From NCBI GenBank assembly GCA_037178625.1, contig CM074135.1:1242001-1306000 (forward strand): a DNA stretch of 64,000 nucleotides. The letters are read 5' to 3'. This DNA is from Skeletonema tropicum. Lineage: Eukaryota > Bacillariophyta > Thalassiosirophyceae > Thalassiosirales > Thalassiosiraceae. The position numbers and the translations under genes were made by a program. Under the pieces are notes generated by a model that was not told the DNA's origin, did not search any database, and saw only the letters and a list, made by a program, of their open reading frames with translations. Shown piece after piece: positions 31,564 to 41,390 of the stretch; positions within the stretch are counted from its first letter, which is position 1, and each line of letters opens with the position of its first letter.

Positions 31564-33109
31564 CTATTCCTGGGCGTCACAAATGCCTTGTGGTCCCACA
31601 GCATACTGAGCGTCTGCCTCGGGTAGTGTCGGAGAGTCAAAAACAGTGCATATGCGATTCTCTCCGCGTCCCTTACGAAGGCGAAGTCGAGTTGTCGAGG
31701 CATGTGCGATAATATTTCCACCAATGGGTTTGGTTGAGTCCTTGGCAAAGGACATTCCATCGGGGTTGGCAACAACTTGATTTGTGATGAAAACAGCCAC
31801 GCCAAATTCTTCCGCCAAACGAGTCAACTGCCTCAAGAACTGGGCCAATTGCATCTGCCTCTCAGACAACTCGCCACGTCCACTGTAATCTGTGCGATAC
31901 AATGCAGTTGCACTATCCACGACAAGCAGAGCATACCTATCGGTAGACATGATGGCAGCGGCCAACTTGAGAAGCTCTGTTTGGTGCTCACTGTTGTGGG
32001 CACGAGCATATGCTACATTCTCTAGTGCGGCAGAGGGATCCAGGCCAAATCTCTCAGCGATAGCCTGAAGACGTTGTGGACGGAAAGTACCTTCGGTGTC
32101 AATGTAGATTGCCTTTCCTTCGGCCCCACCCTCCGTAACAGGCATCTGGCACGTAACACAGAGAGTGTGGCAAAGCTGCGTCTTCCCCGTGCGGAATTCT
32201 CCAAAAACCTCGGTAATGGATCCAGTTTCAATACCTCCTTCCAACAACTTATCCAGCTCAGTGGATCCAGTGGTAAGAGTCACGAGAGACTTCCTATCCT
32301 CAAGGGCATCCGCAGCAGTCTTGAAATCCATGACCACCAACCCCTTGACAATTTCCTTGATCTTGAGGACTTTGGCCTCAGAAAGGCCACGTACTTCTGA
32401 CAACTTTCGGACAGTTGCATGGGCGACAGATTCGATGGTGTGGAAGCCAGCATCATTCAATTTCTGGATGTCATTGACCGCTACTCCATTATCTTGGAGG
32501 GTATCCAAAGTTTGATAGGTGATGTACATCTAGAAATTTAGTTGGGAACGGAATGAAAATGGAAGTTAGAGAGAGGAATATTAGGAAGCAAAAAGAGGCG
32601 ACAATCATCCCACCGCGTAAGTGGCCACTGAGGACATGCCGATGCTCCTCCGGCATGCTCCTCTAAATCATGCACATCATGAAGAAAAAATCTGCAGTGA
32701 TGAAAAACAAGTTCTTCGTTCATCAATGACGGCCGACAGTGTCATGTTGGCCCTCCGCTCCATGGAATTCTGTCACAAACCTGAGGTGGGAAGATGCCCC
32801 CCTCATTGGTTACATCAAATCCAATCCCGACCTCTGGCACGTGATAAATTCTTCATACAACTGCCAAGAATAGGCCGAATAATGGCATAGACATCACGTT
32901 CGTTCAACTCCAAAAATGACGAGCCCCGTAAATAATTCGGGTCGGAAGCGCAGGTGACGCCCCGGGCTGAATAATACGATCACAAGGTAATTTTTCCTCC
33001 GCCATGGGGATACCAAAATGACAAAACAATTATGACTCACTTCATTTTCCTCCCCCATCTGCTCGTTCTGAGCGGCTTCTTCATAGTATTGCTGTGCTAC
33101 GGCTGCCAT
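31564..33109 (-). CDS. RAD51: RAD51 recombinase
   Basis: Exon 1 is 33109-33041 (23 codons) and exon 2 is 32529-31564, joined in phase 0 to give 344 aa. The intron is 511 nt, far longer than the others in the window. Exon 1 encodes a short acidic Met/Gln/Glu leader like other RAD51 N-termini. Exon 2 has the helix-hairpin-helix domain (ISEAK-type, here [11 protein letters not shown]), the linker, Walker A GEFRTGKT near residues 133-140, Walker [23 protein letters not shown] and [23 protein letters not shown] near the end. The protein forms filaments on single-stranded DNA in homologous recombination. The residues match RAD51 rather than DMC1 in [18 protein letters not shown], which is shared; the RAD51 call rests on overall similarity. 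It lies tail-to-tail with CLPTM1. Confidence 0.95.
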
Positions 33110-33679
33110 GGTGCTCTCTAGTAGTTGGTTGGTGATGTTGTTGGTATGCTGGTTGCTGGTGTTGGTGTCGTGTGAAAAGTGAAAAGTGAGGCGAAAATCA
33201 AAAATCAAGGAGTTCTGCAATCTGCTGAGAGGAATAGTTTTCGGGTCATTGCCCTCTTTTATCTCCCCGCTTTAGTCATAACTGTTGTGATAGGTAATAA
33301 TACTGTTGGATTCCGTTATCATTGCGTTCACATCCCCTCCTTTCCGCCCCGAAATTAATCCCTCTGAAATTTGGCGCACCGCCTCTGACTGGACCTATGA
33401 GCTATGAGATGCTACAACATTAAGTATATCTGCTGCCAATCTCTTGTGTGAAGCATAGCAAGACCGTAATGGGGGTGAAGGTGTGATAGATAAGAAGTAT
33501 GCAGGGAGCCCTGCATTCCTCCACTAATCTCTATCACATAATTGTTGTTGTCATTGACCATTCATCACATAGCAAGAGTTGATCTTAAGTAGTAATAGCT
33601 ATAACCCTAATATAATCCTATTGTAATTGTATTTGTCTAAAAACTACCATATACTTTGTCAATAACAGCAACACTTCTA
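33110..33679. other. Intergenic region between RAD51 and the Rieske oxygenase gene
   Basis: About 570 bp. It should hold the RAD51 promoter near 33110-33300 and the 3' flank of the Rieske gene. No coding or RNA feature is seen. Confidence 0.5.
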
Positions 33680-35455
33680 TCAATCTTGGTGACTGTGCTC
33701 GACATAGTGAAACTTTTGAATAGACTTCTCTACTCTTGACTTGAGCAAGAGAGAGAAGGCAGACATTAGCAAACAAGAACCAAACAGCCTGGTGGACATC
33801 TTCGCTATCAGCTTCGAAGGAAGATTAGCACTCTCAAAAATACCGGCAGATAATATGCTAGCAATCAAAGAAGCACCCGTCGCACCAAAGAATGTTGGAA
33901 GTGCAAAGTTCAAAATCCTCTTCCTCTTCTCAAGCCTTGACAAAGCCTCTGAGCAAATTGGACAGTTCTTTGTGTGAGAATTGTATCTATCTAATAGCTC
34001 TCTCCTGGATTGCTGAGGAAGTGCTGTATACGGCGAGCTTCCATCCAGTGAAAACCCAACTGCTGCTTCTACAATATTGTCTGCCTGTTTGCAATCACTC
34101 CGTCTTGTAGCCTCAGCGGCAAGATCTAACCACTTACGAAACATCTTTGACAGAGTATCTGCAGTGCTAGGCACCAAATAATCTGTATAATCTAATCCGT
34201 TCTTTGCCAGTCGTTCTCCTTGCAAGGCCAAGAATATGTTGTCTCCATCAAAAACATCCGATGTCAGTATGTGGTTATTTACGCCCATGAACTTCTTCAG
34301 GATAACTTTGCGCAAAAGATATTGGCCAATACCAGCTAAGAATTCAAATTTCTTCTTGCTCTTTGTTGCGTCTATTCGAAGCTTTTTCATGCCTCCTTCG
34401 AAAGGGTTGAAAATGATAACGCGGCATTTGCCCGCAGATTGTGGGCAAACGAAGAGCTCTGTATTGGAGGAAAGCCCAGACTTTGGGGTCCGATGATAGC
34501 GAATGTGAGATGGGGGGTAAAATCCGAGGTGAGAGGTGCTCTTTTCATCTGCCTCATTCGTTCCCATTAAATTGTAGGCGAAGATTGGGTCGGAAAATTG
34601 CGCTTGCCCTGGTTTGATTTCGACCTGATATCTTGGTAGTACTTTGTCACTTTCAGTTGCATTTGAGTATATCGAGCTGCTTTCTTTCTCCCATACTTTT
34701 TCCTTCTCATCAAGAGAGAGCATTTTGAAAGGCAGATGTACCCCATTATCACGACTAGAAAGCACTTCATGATGAGAGAACGGCAGGTGCGACATATCTA
34801 TCACATTCTCTGCCAGCAATTCGTAGCCATAGGGGATCTCTCGCTGATATGCCGACTGGGGATATTCCTTCTCCCATTGTTGGAGCATCGGAGAAATAGG
34901 AAGTGGAACAGAATCTGCAAAAGGAGATGAAGATTCATCCGGCCAAACCCAAACAATACCCGCTCCAATCTGGACGGGATATGACGCTACTCTTGCAGAC
35001 TTGGCTGCTTTCGTTGGATCTAAAGCTTGTGGTATTTTTTTGCATGAGCCTTGACTGTCAAACTCCCATCCGTGGTATGAACATGATAAGCATCGGCGAT
35101 TGTTTGTGTCATCATTACTACTTTGAAAAACTCTACCCTCGCTGAGAGGGGCAAACCTGTGAGCGCACATATCGTCCATGCATCTCCAATCTTCTCCATC
35201 ATGCCACAGTACCAAATCTTTGTTCAGAAGACGCTCTGCATTTGGTGCACGTTCATCAAGTGTATTAACAAGCGCCACAGGCCACCAATTTTGCTGTAGT
35301 GGGAGGATATCCGAAGATGATTTGGCAGGTGTAGTCTTTGATGATGTGGTCAAGTCGTTTGTCGGAGAGGCAATACTCTTTGGTGTTGCTGTTGTTGAAA
35401 AGGCATGACAGCCATGAAGTGCAGCAAGAGCAATTGCAATTGTGGTGGTGATCAT
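33680..35455 (-). CDS. Plastid Rieske oxygenase of the pheophorbide a oxygenase/TIC55 type
   Basis: A single exon of 591 aa. The start is a signal peptide-like segment followed by CHAFSTTA, which fits a diatom ASAFAP-type plastid presequence. The Rieske [2Fe-2S] domain has CAH at residues 97-99 and CSYHGW at 125-130. The mononuclear iron site is in NVIDMSHLPFSHH (Asn/Asp with two His). A PaO-type C-terminal domain follows. Near residue 525 a CPICSEAL motif provides the CxxC that marks PAO, TIC55 and protochlorophyllide-dependent family members. Two hydrophobic helices at the end (FALPTFFGATGASLIASIL and RLFGSCLLMSAFSLLL) anchor it to membrane. The role in chlorophyll breakdown or envelope redox is inferred; the substrate is not fixed by sequence. 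Confidence 0.92.
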   Translation of the reverse strand: MITTTIAIALAALHGCHAFSTTATPKSIASPTNDLTTSSKTTPAKSSSDILPLQQNWWPVALVNTLDERAPNAERLLNKDLVLWHDGEDWRCMDDMCAHRFAPLSEGRVFQSSNDDTNNRRCLSCSYHGWEFDSQGSCKKIPQALDPTKAAKSARVASYPVQIGAGIVWVWPDESSSPFADSVPLPISPMLQQWEKEYPQSAYQREIPYGYELLAENVIDMSHLPFSHHEVLSSRDNGVHLPFKMLSLDEKEKVWEKESSSIYSNATESDKVLPRYQVEIKPGQAQFSDPIFAYNLMGTNEADEKSTSHLGFYPPSHIRYHRTPKSGLSSNTELFVCPQSAGKCRVIIFNPFEGGMKKLRIDATKSKKKFEFLAGIGQYLLRKVILKKFMGVNNHILTSDVFDGDNIFLALQGERLAKNGLDYTDYLVPSTADTLSKMFRKWLDLAAEATRRSDCKQADNIVEAAVGFSLDGSSPYTALPQQSRRELLDRYNSHTKNCPICSEALSRLEKRKRILNFALPTFFGATGASLIASILSAGIFESANLPSKLIAKMSTRLFGSCLLMSAFSLLLKSRVEKSIQKFHYVEHSHQD

Positions 35456-36024
35456 CGCGATGAATTATTGAATGTTGTTGATGCGTTGCGGCCAGAAGCG
35501 GTGGCCAGATAGAAGTACTCCCAAGCAGTGGCCAGCCAGCAGACAGCAGTGGCAAGTTCATCAATGGCAAATGAAGTGGCAAGAGGCAGTTCATTGTTCA
35601 TTGCGTTGCGGCGATGGCGATGGCATTTTGGAAATGTGACAAATGTCATCTTTGTCCACGGCCACGTCATTCATTTTATTGAGAAATTTGGTGCCGCGGC
35701 TTTGGATAAGATGGATGTCTCATTTTCAATTTCAATTGAATTTCCAAAGCGCACAAGCAAGGCTCAAAGATGCATCATTGCCAAGCAACGCTTAAGCAAT
35801 AGTAAGCAATGCTACCATAGTCTGCACTGTGCCATATCAAGACCCAAGCTACAGAGAGCATCCGAGCCACCTCGAAAGATAAAATTACGAGTTTGAACAT
35901 CTAATCTAGTACACGGTCAGTTTGTATATCTGGTTGTAGGTTGAAGTGTAGTAGTAGGTTGTAGTGTAGCTGTTCTTCTTTAAATTGATGTTGGTTGTCC
36001 TGGGGGAATGAAAGAGACGTATCA
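35456..36024. promoter_or_regulatory. Divergent intergenic region
   Basis: About 570 bp lie between the start codons of the minus-strand Rieske gene and the plus-strand CRAL-TRIO gene. The 5' part is built of GGCAAG/GCAGTGGCCAG-like short imperfect repeats (35500-35580). A TTGTAGTGTAG/TTGTAGGTTGAAGTGTAG repeat lies at 35930-35970. Confidence 0.5.
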
Positions 36025-36834
36025 ATGGCAGCTCAACTAAAGAGAGGAGATGATTACCAGACAACCACTGCTATCAGCGAAGAAGAGCAATTGAAGGTGA
36101 TCCAGCTTATTGAGACAGCTGTTCCTCAATCTACACAAGCTGAGAGGCAGAGATTTTCGGTAGGTTGTAATGGAAATGAAACTGCTGCTATTGAGAAACT
36201 CAGAAAATACATCAAGTGGAGGAGCGAACATTGCGACGATGCTTTACGTGAAGAGCTTGATTCTTGGACCTATGCCACCCAAATGTTGCAAAAATGTTGT
36301 GCTAAGAATTCTTCGCCTACAAACCAATCACTATCATCATTGCCATGCATAGTGTACGTGCACGAAGAAACTCAATCAATGACGCGTTATGTCCAACATC
36401 TTCCCGGACGAATAGATACAACACTTGCAAAGCCATCGACATACGCTCTTGCGCTTGCAATCTACCTTGACCATATTTTTGACCGCGCCTCCGACGAAAG
36501 GATTACTCTTGTAATTGACGTTCGGGCTGGGCAGGGTTGGGCAAACATTTTAGCAATTCATTTGATACCATTTATGCAAATGTCGTGCAGATTATTAAGT
36601 GATTTACATCCCGAGCGCTTAGAAACATGCATACTCTTTCCAATGCCAAAAGTAGCCAATGTCATTTGGATCGCAGTGAAACCGTTCTTACGCAAGGACA
36701 CAAGGAAGAAGGTAGTTTTGGTCAATGGACCTGCAGGAGTAGATGACCCGGTGCCGGAGAAAATGAGTCAACTCATAGATGGAGATATGATAACCCAGTT
36801 GGAGGAAAAAAGAAGGAGTTGCTTTTCAAGATGA
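36025..36834 (+). CDS. CRAL-TRIO (Sec14-like) lipid-binding protein
   Basis: A single exon of 269 aa from the ATG at 36025; the frame extends ten codons upstream without ATG. An N-terminal helical CRAL-TRIO_N-like region (LRKYIKWRSEH, residues about 50-70) precedes the lipid-binding domain (residues about 100-240). Landmarks are TLVIDVRAGQGWAN, LIPFMQMSCRLLSDLHPERLETCILFPMP and a following VIWIAVKPFLRKDTRKKVVLV strand-helix-strand, all in Sec14 order. The family moves or senses phosphoinositides and other hydrophobic ligands at membranes. No signal peptide or GOLD domain is present, so the protein should be cytosolic. The lipid ligand is not predictable. Confidence 0.9.
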   Translation: MAAQLKRGDDYQTTTAISEEEQLKVIQLIETAVPQSTQAERQRFSVGCNGNETAAIEKLRKYIKWRSEHCDDALREELDSWTYATQMLQKCCAKNSSPTNQSLSSLPCIVYVHEETQSMTRYVQHLPGRIDTTLAKPSTYALALAIYLDHIFDRASDERITLVIDVRAGQGWANILAIHLIPFMQMSCRLLSDLHPERLETCILFPMPKVANVIWIAVKPFLRKDTRKKVVLVNGPAGVDDPVPEKMSQLIDGDMITQLEEKRRSCFSR

Positions 36835-36912
36835 ATTCGAGTGAACACATGCAGAAATCCGTGGTAGAAATGATGTTTACAAAGCTCTTGTGTTTATTGT
36901 GTAGCAAGTCAT

Positions 36913-37848
36913 TTAGTTTCCTCCACGCTTAAGAGCTGATAGCACTTCTCCCCAAACACCGTCCATGCCTTGGTTGGCGTTCACTTCGGACACAATTCCA
37001 CCTGGTGCGTAGTGCTTCAGAATTGGGACAGTCTCTCCATGGTAGCCAGCCAACCTCTTTACTAATGCGGATGCTGTGTCATCCGGTCTTTGCATCAAAG
37101 CTTCGCCAGTTTCATCGTCCGTCATACTCTCAGGAATTGGGTTACCTTCGCCGTCCTTCTTCATACTCTTAGGAGGAGCATACTTGACGTGATAACTTCT
37201 TCCACTCTTCTTGTGAATCCACCTTCCACAAATACGTTCCTCCAATACCTCGTCAGGAACTTGCAACTCCACCACCTTGGTCACACAGGCACCTTCTTCT
37301 GCCAACATTTTGTCCAATTCTTTCGCTTGAACCAAAGTACGTGGGAACCCATCCAAAATGAATCCAAATTTACAGTCAGGTTCACGGATACGATCACGAA
37401 TGATCGCAATGACAATGTCATCTGAGACCAAACCACCTGCTTTCATAACAGCAGCTGCCTTAAGTCCCACCTCTGATTTGGCTGCCACGGCAGCTCGGAG
37501 CATATCTCCAGTGGAAAGTTGAGGAATACCAAGCATATCCTCGATTTTGGGTCCATGAGTTCCTTTGCCAGCTCCAGGAGGTCCAAATAGGATCATGATG
37601 TTGCGAGGCCAGTAGGTGGCGAATTTTTCTTCCACTGCTTCCGCGGTATTGTTGGAGAGGCATTGTGCTTTGTTGTCTTGTTGGTTTAAAGCCATGTAAC
37701 CCAAACCTCCAACAGTAGTCGCAGCTGCCATTAGGGGAAGAACACGACGGGCCTCCTGCTCTCCTTGTCTCAACGTAGAAGCGGCCCTACGCGAGGCGTT
37801 GGAGACGACCCTCCTGGCAGCTGTGCGAGCAAATGTGTTCATAATCAT
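36913..37848 (-). CDS. Adenylate kinase, probably mitochondrial
   Basis: A single exon of 311 aa from the ATG at 37848; an ATG two codons downstream is an alternative. The first ~50 residues are rich in Arg, Ala and Ser with no acidic residues before Glu, typical of a mitochondrial presequence, and are followed by a short hydrophobic stretch. The core begins near residue 85 with LFGPPGAGKGT, then QLSTGDMLRAAV, LDGFPRT and a lid region (CGRWIHKKSGRSYHVKYAPPK) lacking Cys4 zinc ligands. It interconverts ATP+AMP and 2 ADP. The lid includes MTDDETGEALMQRPDD, normal for long-form adenylate kinases. The end is a short basic-Gly tail. Confidence 0.95.
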   Translation of the reverse strand: MIMNTFARTAARRVVSNASRRAASTLRQGEQEARRVLPLMAAATTVGGLGYMALNQQDNKAQCLSNNTAEAVEEKFATYWPRNIMILFGPPGAGKGTHGPKIEDMLGIPQLSTGDMLRAAVAAKSEVGLKAAAVMKAGGLVSDDIVIAIIRDRIREPDCKFGFILDGFPRTLVQAKELDKMLAEEGACVTKVVELQVPDEVLEERICGRWIHKKSGRSYHVKYAPPKSMKKDGEGNPIPESMTDDETGEALMQRPDDTASALVKRLAGYHGETVPILKHYAPGGIVSEVNANQGMDGVWGEVLSALKRGGN

Positions 37849-38131
37849 GTTGCTTGGTTTTGTGAAGGAGATGAATGGATAGAGCGTTGAAGATCGCAGA
37901 GTGAAAGGATGACGGTCATGATGAGCAATCCAAAAAAGGGGCGGTGATGACGATGCGATGAGGGGGTTCTCATAGGGACAGACCACTTTAATGACAGTAC
38001 TGATAAAGCCTCATTACTTTTCTTACAGTCCTTTCCTGTCACCTACAGGAGTTAGCAAGAAATGAGGCAGATGCAAGTTTCAGCCAGGTAGCAATACCCA
38101 TCGTCTATATCAGCTCACCTCCTTTCACCCA

Positions 38132-39177
38132 TCAAGCCATTTGAGCTTGATTAGGAGAAACTTTCACACGTCTTTTACGAGACCCAAAACGAGGAGCTCC
38201 TTCCAATTGGTCAAAGTCAACCGTGTTGACTCTCGCTTTATTTGATGATTTGAGCCGACGGATAGCTGCGATGTCATCTTCGGAAATGTTACCTCCCTTC
38301 AACAACTCAATCTCGATCTCATCGCGCTTGTTGAAGCAGATTAATAGGCAGGACAGGACTAACATCAGCCCTGCTAACAAGCATACACAAAAAGCTCCAA
38401 CCCTCATTGGTACCAAGAGCTCGAAGAGTTGGCCGAGTATCTCCACGCGACAATTCTCGTATGGGCAGGCTTCTTTAACTCCAGAGTTGCAGAGGCTTTC
38501 GTCGGGGCAGCATGATTTTGTGAAGGAGTCACAACTTGCTCTTGTCTCCAATTCGAATATACAGTGTTCAGGATTCATTCGTTTGGGGCACTTGTTCTCC
38601 ACGAACTCCACCAGCCAAGCTGATGTCGAAGAGCCTACAAGCGAGTCTTTGGAAGACAGGCTTTCGAAGTACAAGCTGTTTATGTAGGCGCTGATGTGGC
38701 GCTCGAATGCGTTGTACTTGTTGAAAGAGTCGTTATCCTTATCCTCGATGATCGCGGCCATTCGCAATTCCTGATTTTCGAGGAATCTCATTTGAACGAT
38801 ACCAAAGAAGAGAATGCTGATCAAAAGCAACAGATGCAAGCACTTTTGTTACGGAAATGTATCGTGAGCATTTCAGCAACGCTAGTTGAATTCAAGCAAT
38901 GCAAAGAGTTACTTACTAGCATTCTCCTACCACTGAAACATCCTCTTCTTTTCGTCTGGCGCAGCACAGCGCAGCAACCAAAACAACTGCATACGAGAGA
39001 TGCCCCAGAAACGAGGACGACGAGGATGGAAGTCTTTTTTGCTAGAGGGAATGCAAACGCCGGTATTTTGCCTGATGCTACAATGCCAGAAGCGAGGACA
39101 CAAAACAAGCTTGCGAAGAGGAATAACAACTCCCCGCAGGCAAAGAACAGTTTGATAGTTGCATTGAGTCTCGACAT
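38132..39177 (-). CDS. Tetraspanin-like four-pass membrane protein
   Basis: Exons 39177-38917 and 38842-38132 join in phase 0 across a 74-nt intron to give 323 aa. Four membrane segments are visible: residues about 8-30, 43-66 (with CSCFGCC), 88-108 and ~250-275. The large loop between segments 3 and 4 has a CCPDESLC motif and further Cys, as in the tetraspanin EC2 loop, though the canonical CCG is CCP here. The cytosolic tail is basic and ends KVSPNQAQMA. The ATG at 39177 follows an in-frame upstream stretch with a Met at 39375; the shorter start is chosen because it directly precedes the first helix. A ~235-bp fragment of the 3' end of this gene recurs at 49912-50146. Confidence 0.78.
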
Positions 39178-39395
39178 CGCATGAGCTAGCAGTGAACGTG
39201 GAACGTGACGGAAGGTACTAGAAGAAGACCCGTGCCCCCGAATCTCAGGCTCTTGTGTTCTGTGAATCTGCTCAATCTTCGACTTCGATTTTGAAATTTT
39301 AAAATTTGCCAGTAGGACATCCGTCGTCAACATCGCGCACTTGACTGAAGAAGCTCCTTCTTCATTCTGCAACAATACTGCAACAATATACAGAC

Positions 39396-39572
39396 ATGCA
39401 AAACAATCAGCTCGCTAGAAAGAAAGAATTCCGCATCCGCACGGTCCGTGAGGTACTGGAAGAAGTTGCGGAGAAAGAGGCAAATGACAAAGAGGCAAAA
39501 AAGAACCAGAAACGACTGAAGAAGGATAAATCTCAACAAGAGGAAGATGATGCTCCTGCGGCAGACCGGTAA
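39396..39572 (+). CDS. Possible small basic/acidic coiled-coil ORF
   Basis: A 58-codon frame from an ATG at 39396 has strong coding-like charge pattern (LARKKEF, REVLEEVAEKEANDKEAKKNQKRLKKDK) ending in an acidic segment. It stops at TAA 39570-72, where GGTAAGAG would also be a splice donor. A second coding-like stretch in a +1-shifted frame (39598-39708) contains two near-identical PAESS.YDD repeats and ends in TAA. No intron joining them in frame was found. This may be a tiny gene, a frameshifted gene or a chance. Low confidence. Confidence 0.3.
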   Translation: MQNNQLARKKEFRIRTVREVLEEVAEKEANDKEAKKNQKRLKKDKSQQEEDDAPAADR

Positions 39573-39952
39573 GAGAACGAAGTGAAACCTCAACAAGAAG
39601 ATTTTCCAGCGGAGTCGTCAAACTATGACGACAATGATGATCCTCCAGCGGAGTCATCAACCTATGACGATGATTATGATTCTGAAAGATTTGTGTTTGA
39701 AATCTAAGCCGAGGTCCATTTGCACCGATCGCCATCTTCTCGTCCAAATAGAATAATCTCGCGTTCGGCAGAGGGACATCCATTGCGACGAGATATAAGA
39801 CACACTAAAGCACAAAGCATTGTTAGAAATTTTCGTGAGTCACATTTGGTGTAGAGACGGTTTCTATAATTCCATCTATACATCCACTATGTCAAGATTC
39901 AAGATGATGAAAGATACAAGATATCATACACTAAATATTAGAAACATTCAAA

Positions 39953-40753
39953 CTACTCTGCTGCAATCTCAATCGCATTATCATAGGCTGCGTCTGCACA
40001 TTCCAAGTAATCCTCAAAATAATCCTTTTGGCTCCTAGAGACACATTGTCCAAAGACGCCAGCTGCGTCACACCACATACAAGAATCACCATTAGAATCA
40101 TTTCTTGAACTACAATCATCCGGGTTGTTGTTGGCATCATCATCACTCAAGCAAGAAGGGTCCAAGAAATCCCAATCCCCTCCAATTACACTTCCGCGCA
40201 AGAAGATACTTTCTACTCCTCCTAGCTCATCACCTTCTTGGTTACAAAATCTTGCAAATGATTCAGCCAACGCGTTGGTGACACATTTTCCACCCACAAT
40301 GGGAAAGTTGCAAAACATGCAATTCTCATTGGAGGAAGTTGTACCGTCAATAGCCGTGGTGCATGTGCTTTCATCCGTGATACTCAGGCAACTGATTTCT
40401 TCGCTCTCCGAACTGCTGCACAATTGTCCAGCCGCTTCTTCCTGAGACTGACTGATACAGGCACCCTCAACGAAAGGGTTTTGAGGAAGACTACACCACA
40501 CACATGGATTGGAGTCGGCATCGGTTCTTGATTTACAAGCGTCTTCGTCAACGACTGGTTGGTCACTGTTGGATGTGTCGATCGTGCATTGAATTTGTTC
40601 CTGCCAGTCGTTGGGGTCTAGAGAAGTACCCAGGACATCACTCAGCTCGAAGTTGGTAATGAATGAAGATGCTTCGACGCTGTCTACATCATCTGATGAT
40701 GTTGCTGCTACTGCTGATAGCAACGTGGTAAGAAGAAGAAGGGTTACTTTCAT
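39953..40753 (-). CDS. Secreted Cys-rich protein with three repeats
   Basis: A single exon of 266 aa from the ATG at 40753; the longer frame extends into the hAT element and is not used. Residues 1-19 are a signal peptide (MKVTLLLLTTLLSAVAATS). Three repeats each contain an Asp-rich lead-in, C.WC or C.FC (NPCVWC, ENCMFC, DSCMWC), a G.C core and a CIS/CVT/CVS end, with two further Cys around. The pattern resembles a PSI-like or EGF-like disulfide fold. The repeats are acidic. The family is not recognised. A CT microsatellite lies at 40772-40790 in the 5' leader. The hAT transposon begins only ~125 bp upstream of the ATG, so the promoter has been replaced or displaced. Confidence 0.8.
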   Translation of the reverse strand: MKVTLLLLTTLLSAVAATSSDDVDSVEASSFITNFELSDVLGTSLDPNDWQEQIQCTIDTSNSDQPVVDEDACKSRTDADSNPCVWCSLPQNPFVEGACISQSQEEAAGQLCSSSESEEISCLSITDESTCTTAIDGTTSSNENCMFCNFPIVGGKCVTNALAESFARFCNQEGDELGGVESIFLRGSVIGGDWDFLDPSCLSDDDANNNPDDCSSRNDSNGDSCMWCDAAGVFGQCVSRSQKDYFEDYLECADAAYDNAIEIAAE

Positions 40754-40910
40754 TGTGAGGTTGGCGTTAGCTCTCTCTCTCTCTCTCTGGGAAACGCTGC
40801 TGCTCTCTTTTGCCGTCTGCTTTTGATGATATGTTCCTTTGGCTGACTTTGGCTTCGGCTCGGTTTGGAGTTCGGAACAGGGTTGTGCACCCGAGGGAAA
40901 ATCCCGTCGG

Positions 40911-41030
40911 GTACGGGTATATACGGGTATTGGTATCCCTGGAAAAGGGGCATCGGGTATGGGTATCGGGTATATACCCGATACCCGGGTCAAAATACTC
41001 GGGTATCGGGTATTGGGTATGGGTATTTAT
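40911..41030. repeat. Left subterminal GGGTAT array of the hAT element
   Basis: Multiple copies of GGGTATC, GGGTATGG and inverted ATACCCG lie within 150 bp of the left end. A central TATATACCCGATACCCGGGT is close to palindromic. The same motif set occurs at the right end. Confidence 0.85.
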
Positions 41031-41390
41031 TTTAGCGATTATAATACTAATTCCTACCAAATTTAGCGAAACTGTTTGGTACTTAGAGAAATTTTGGTGA
41101 CTCATTTCTCCAACGCTCGAAAGGAGGCATTTTGGATTTGGAACTGGAGATAAAATCATTTCAAATCTGGGAAGTTCGCCCGTTTTGAAGAGATATTGGA
41201 TCTTCTACGTCCAAAATTTAAGTATGTTGGGCTAAAATGGCTAGCGTAATGGAATTTCACCATTTTTGGAGGGGGTTGAAAATTGCAGGTTGAAATTTCA
41301 GAAATTTCAGAAATTTCAAGGGATTAAATTTCACTCTAGCTTATCCTGAGATAGTCGTAATACTTTGCACTCTGCAGTCAACACATCACT

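Noticed and set aside
39415..39783. Minus-strand 122-aa ORF
   Set aside because: His/Leu/Pro-rich composition typical of an antisense shadow of an acidic coding-like stretch on the plus strand.
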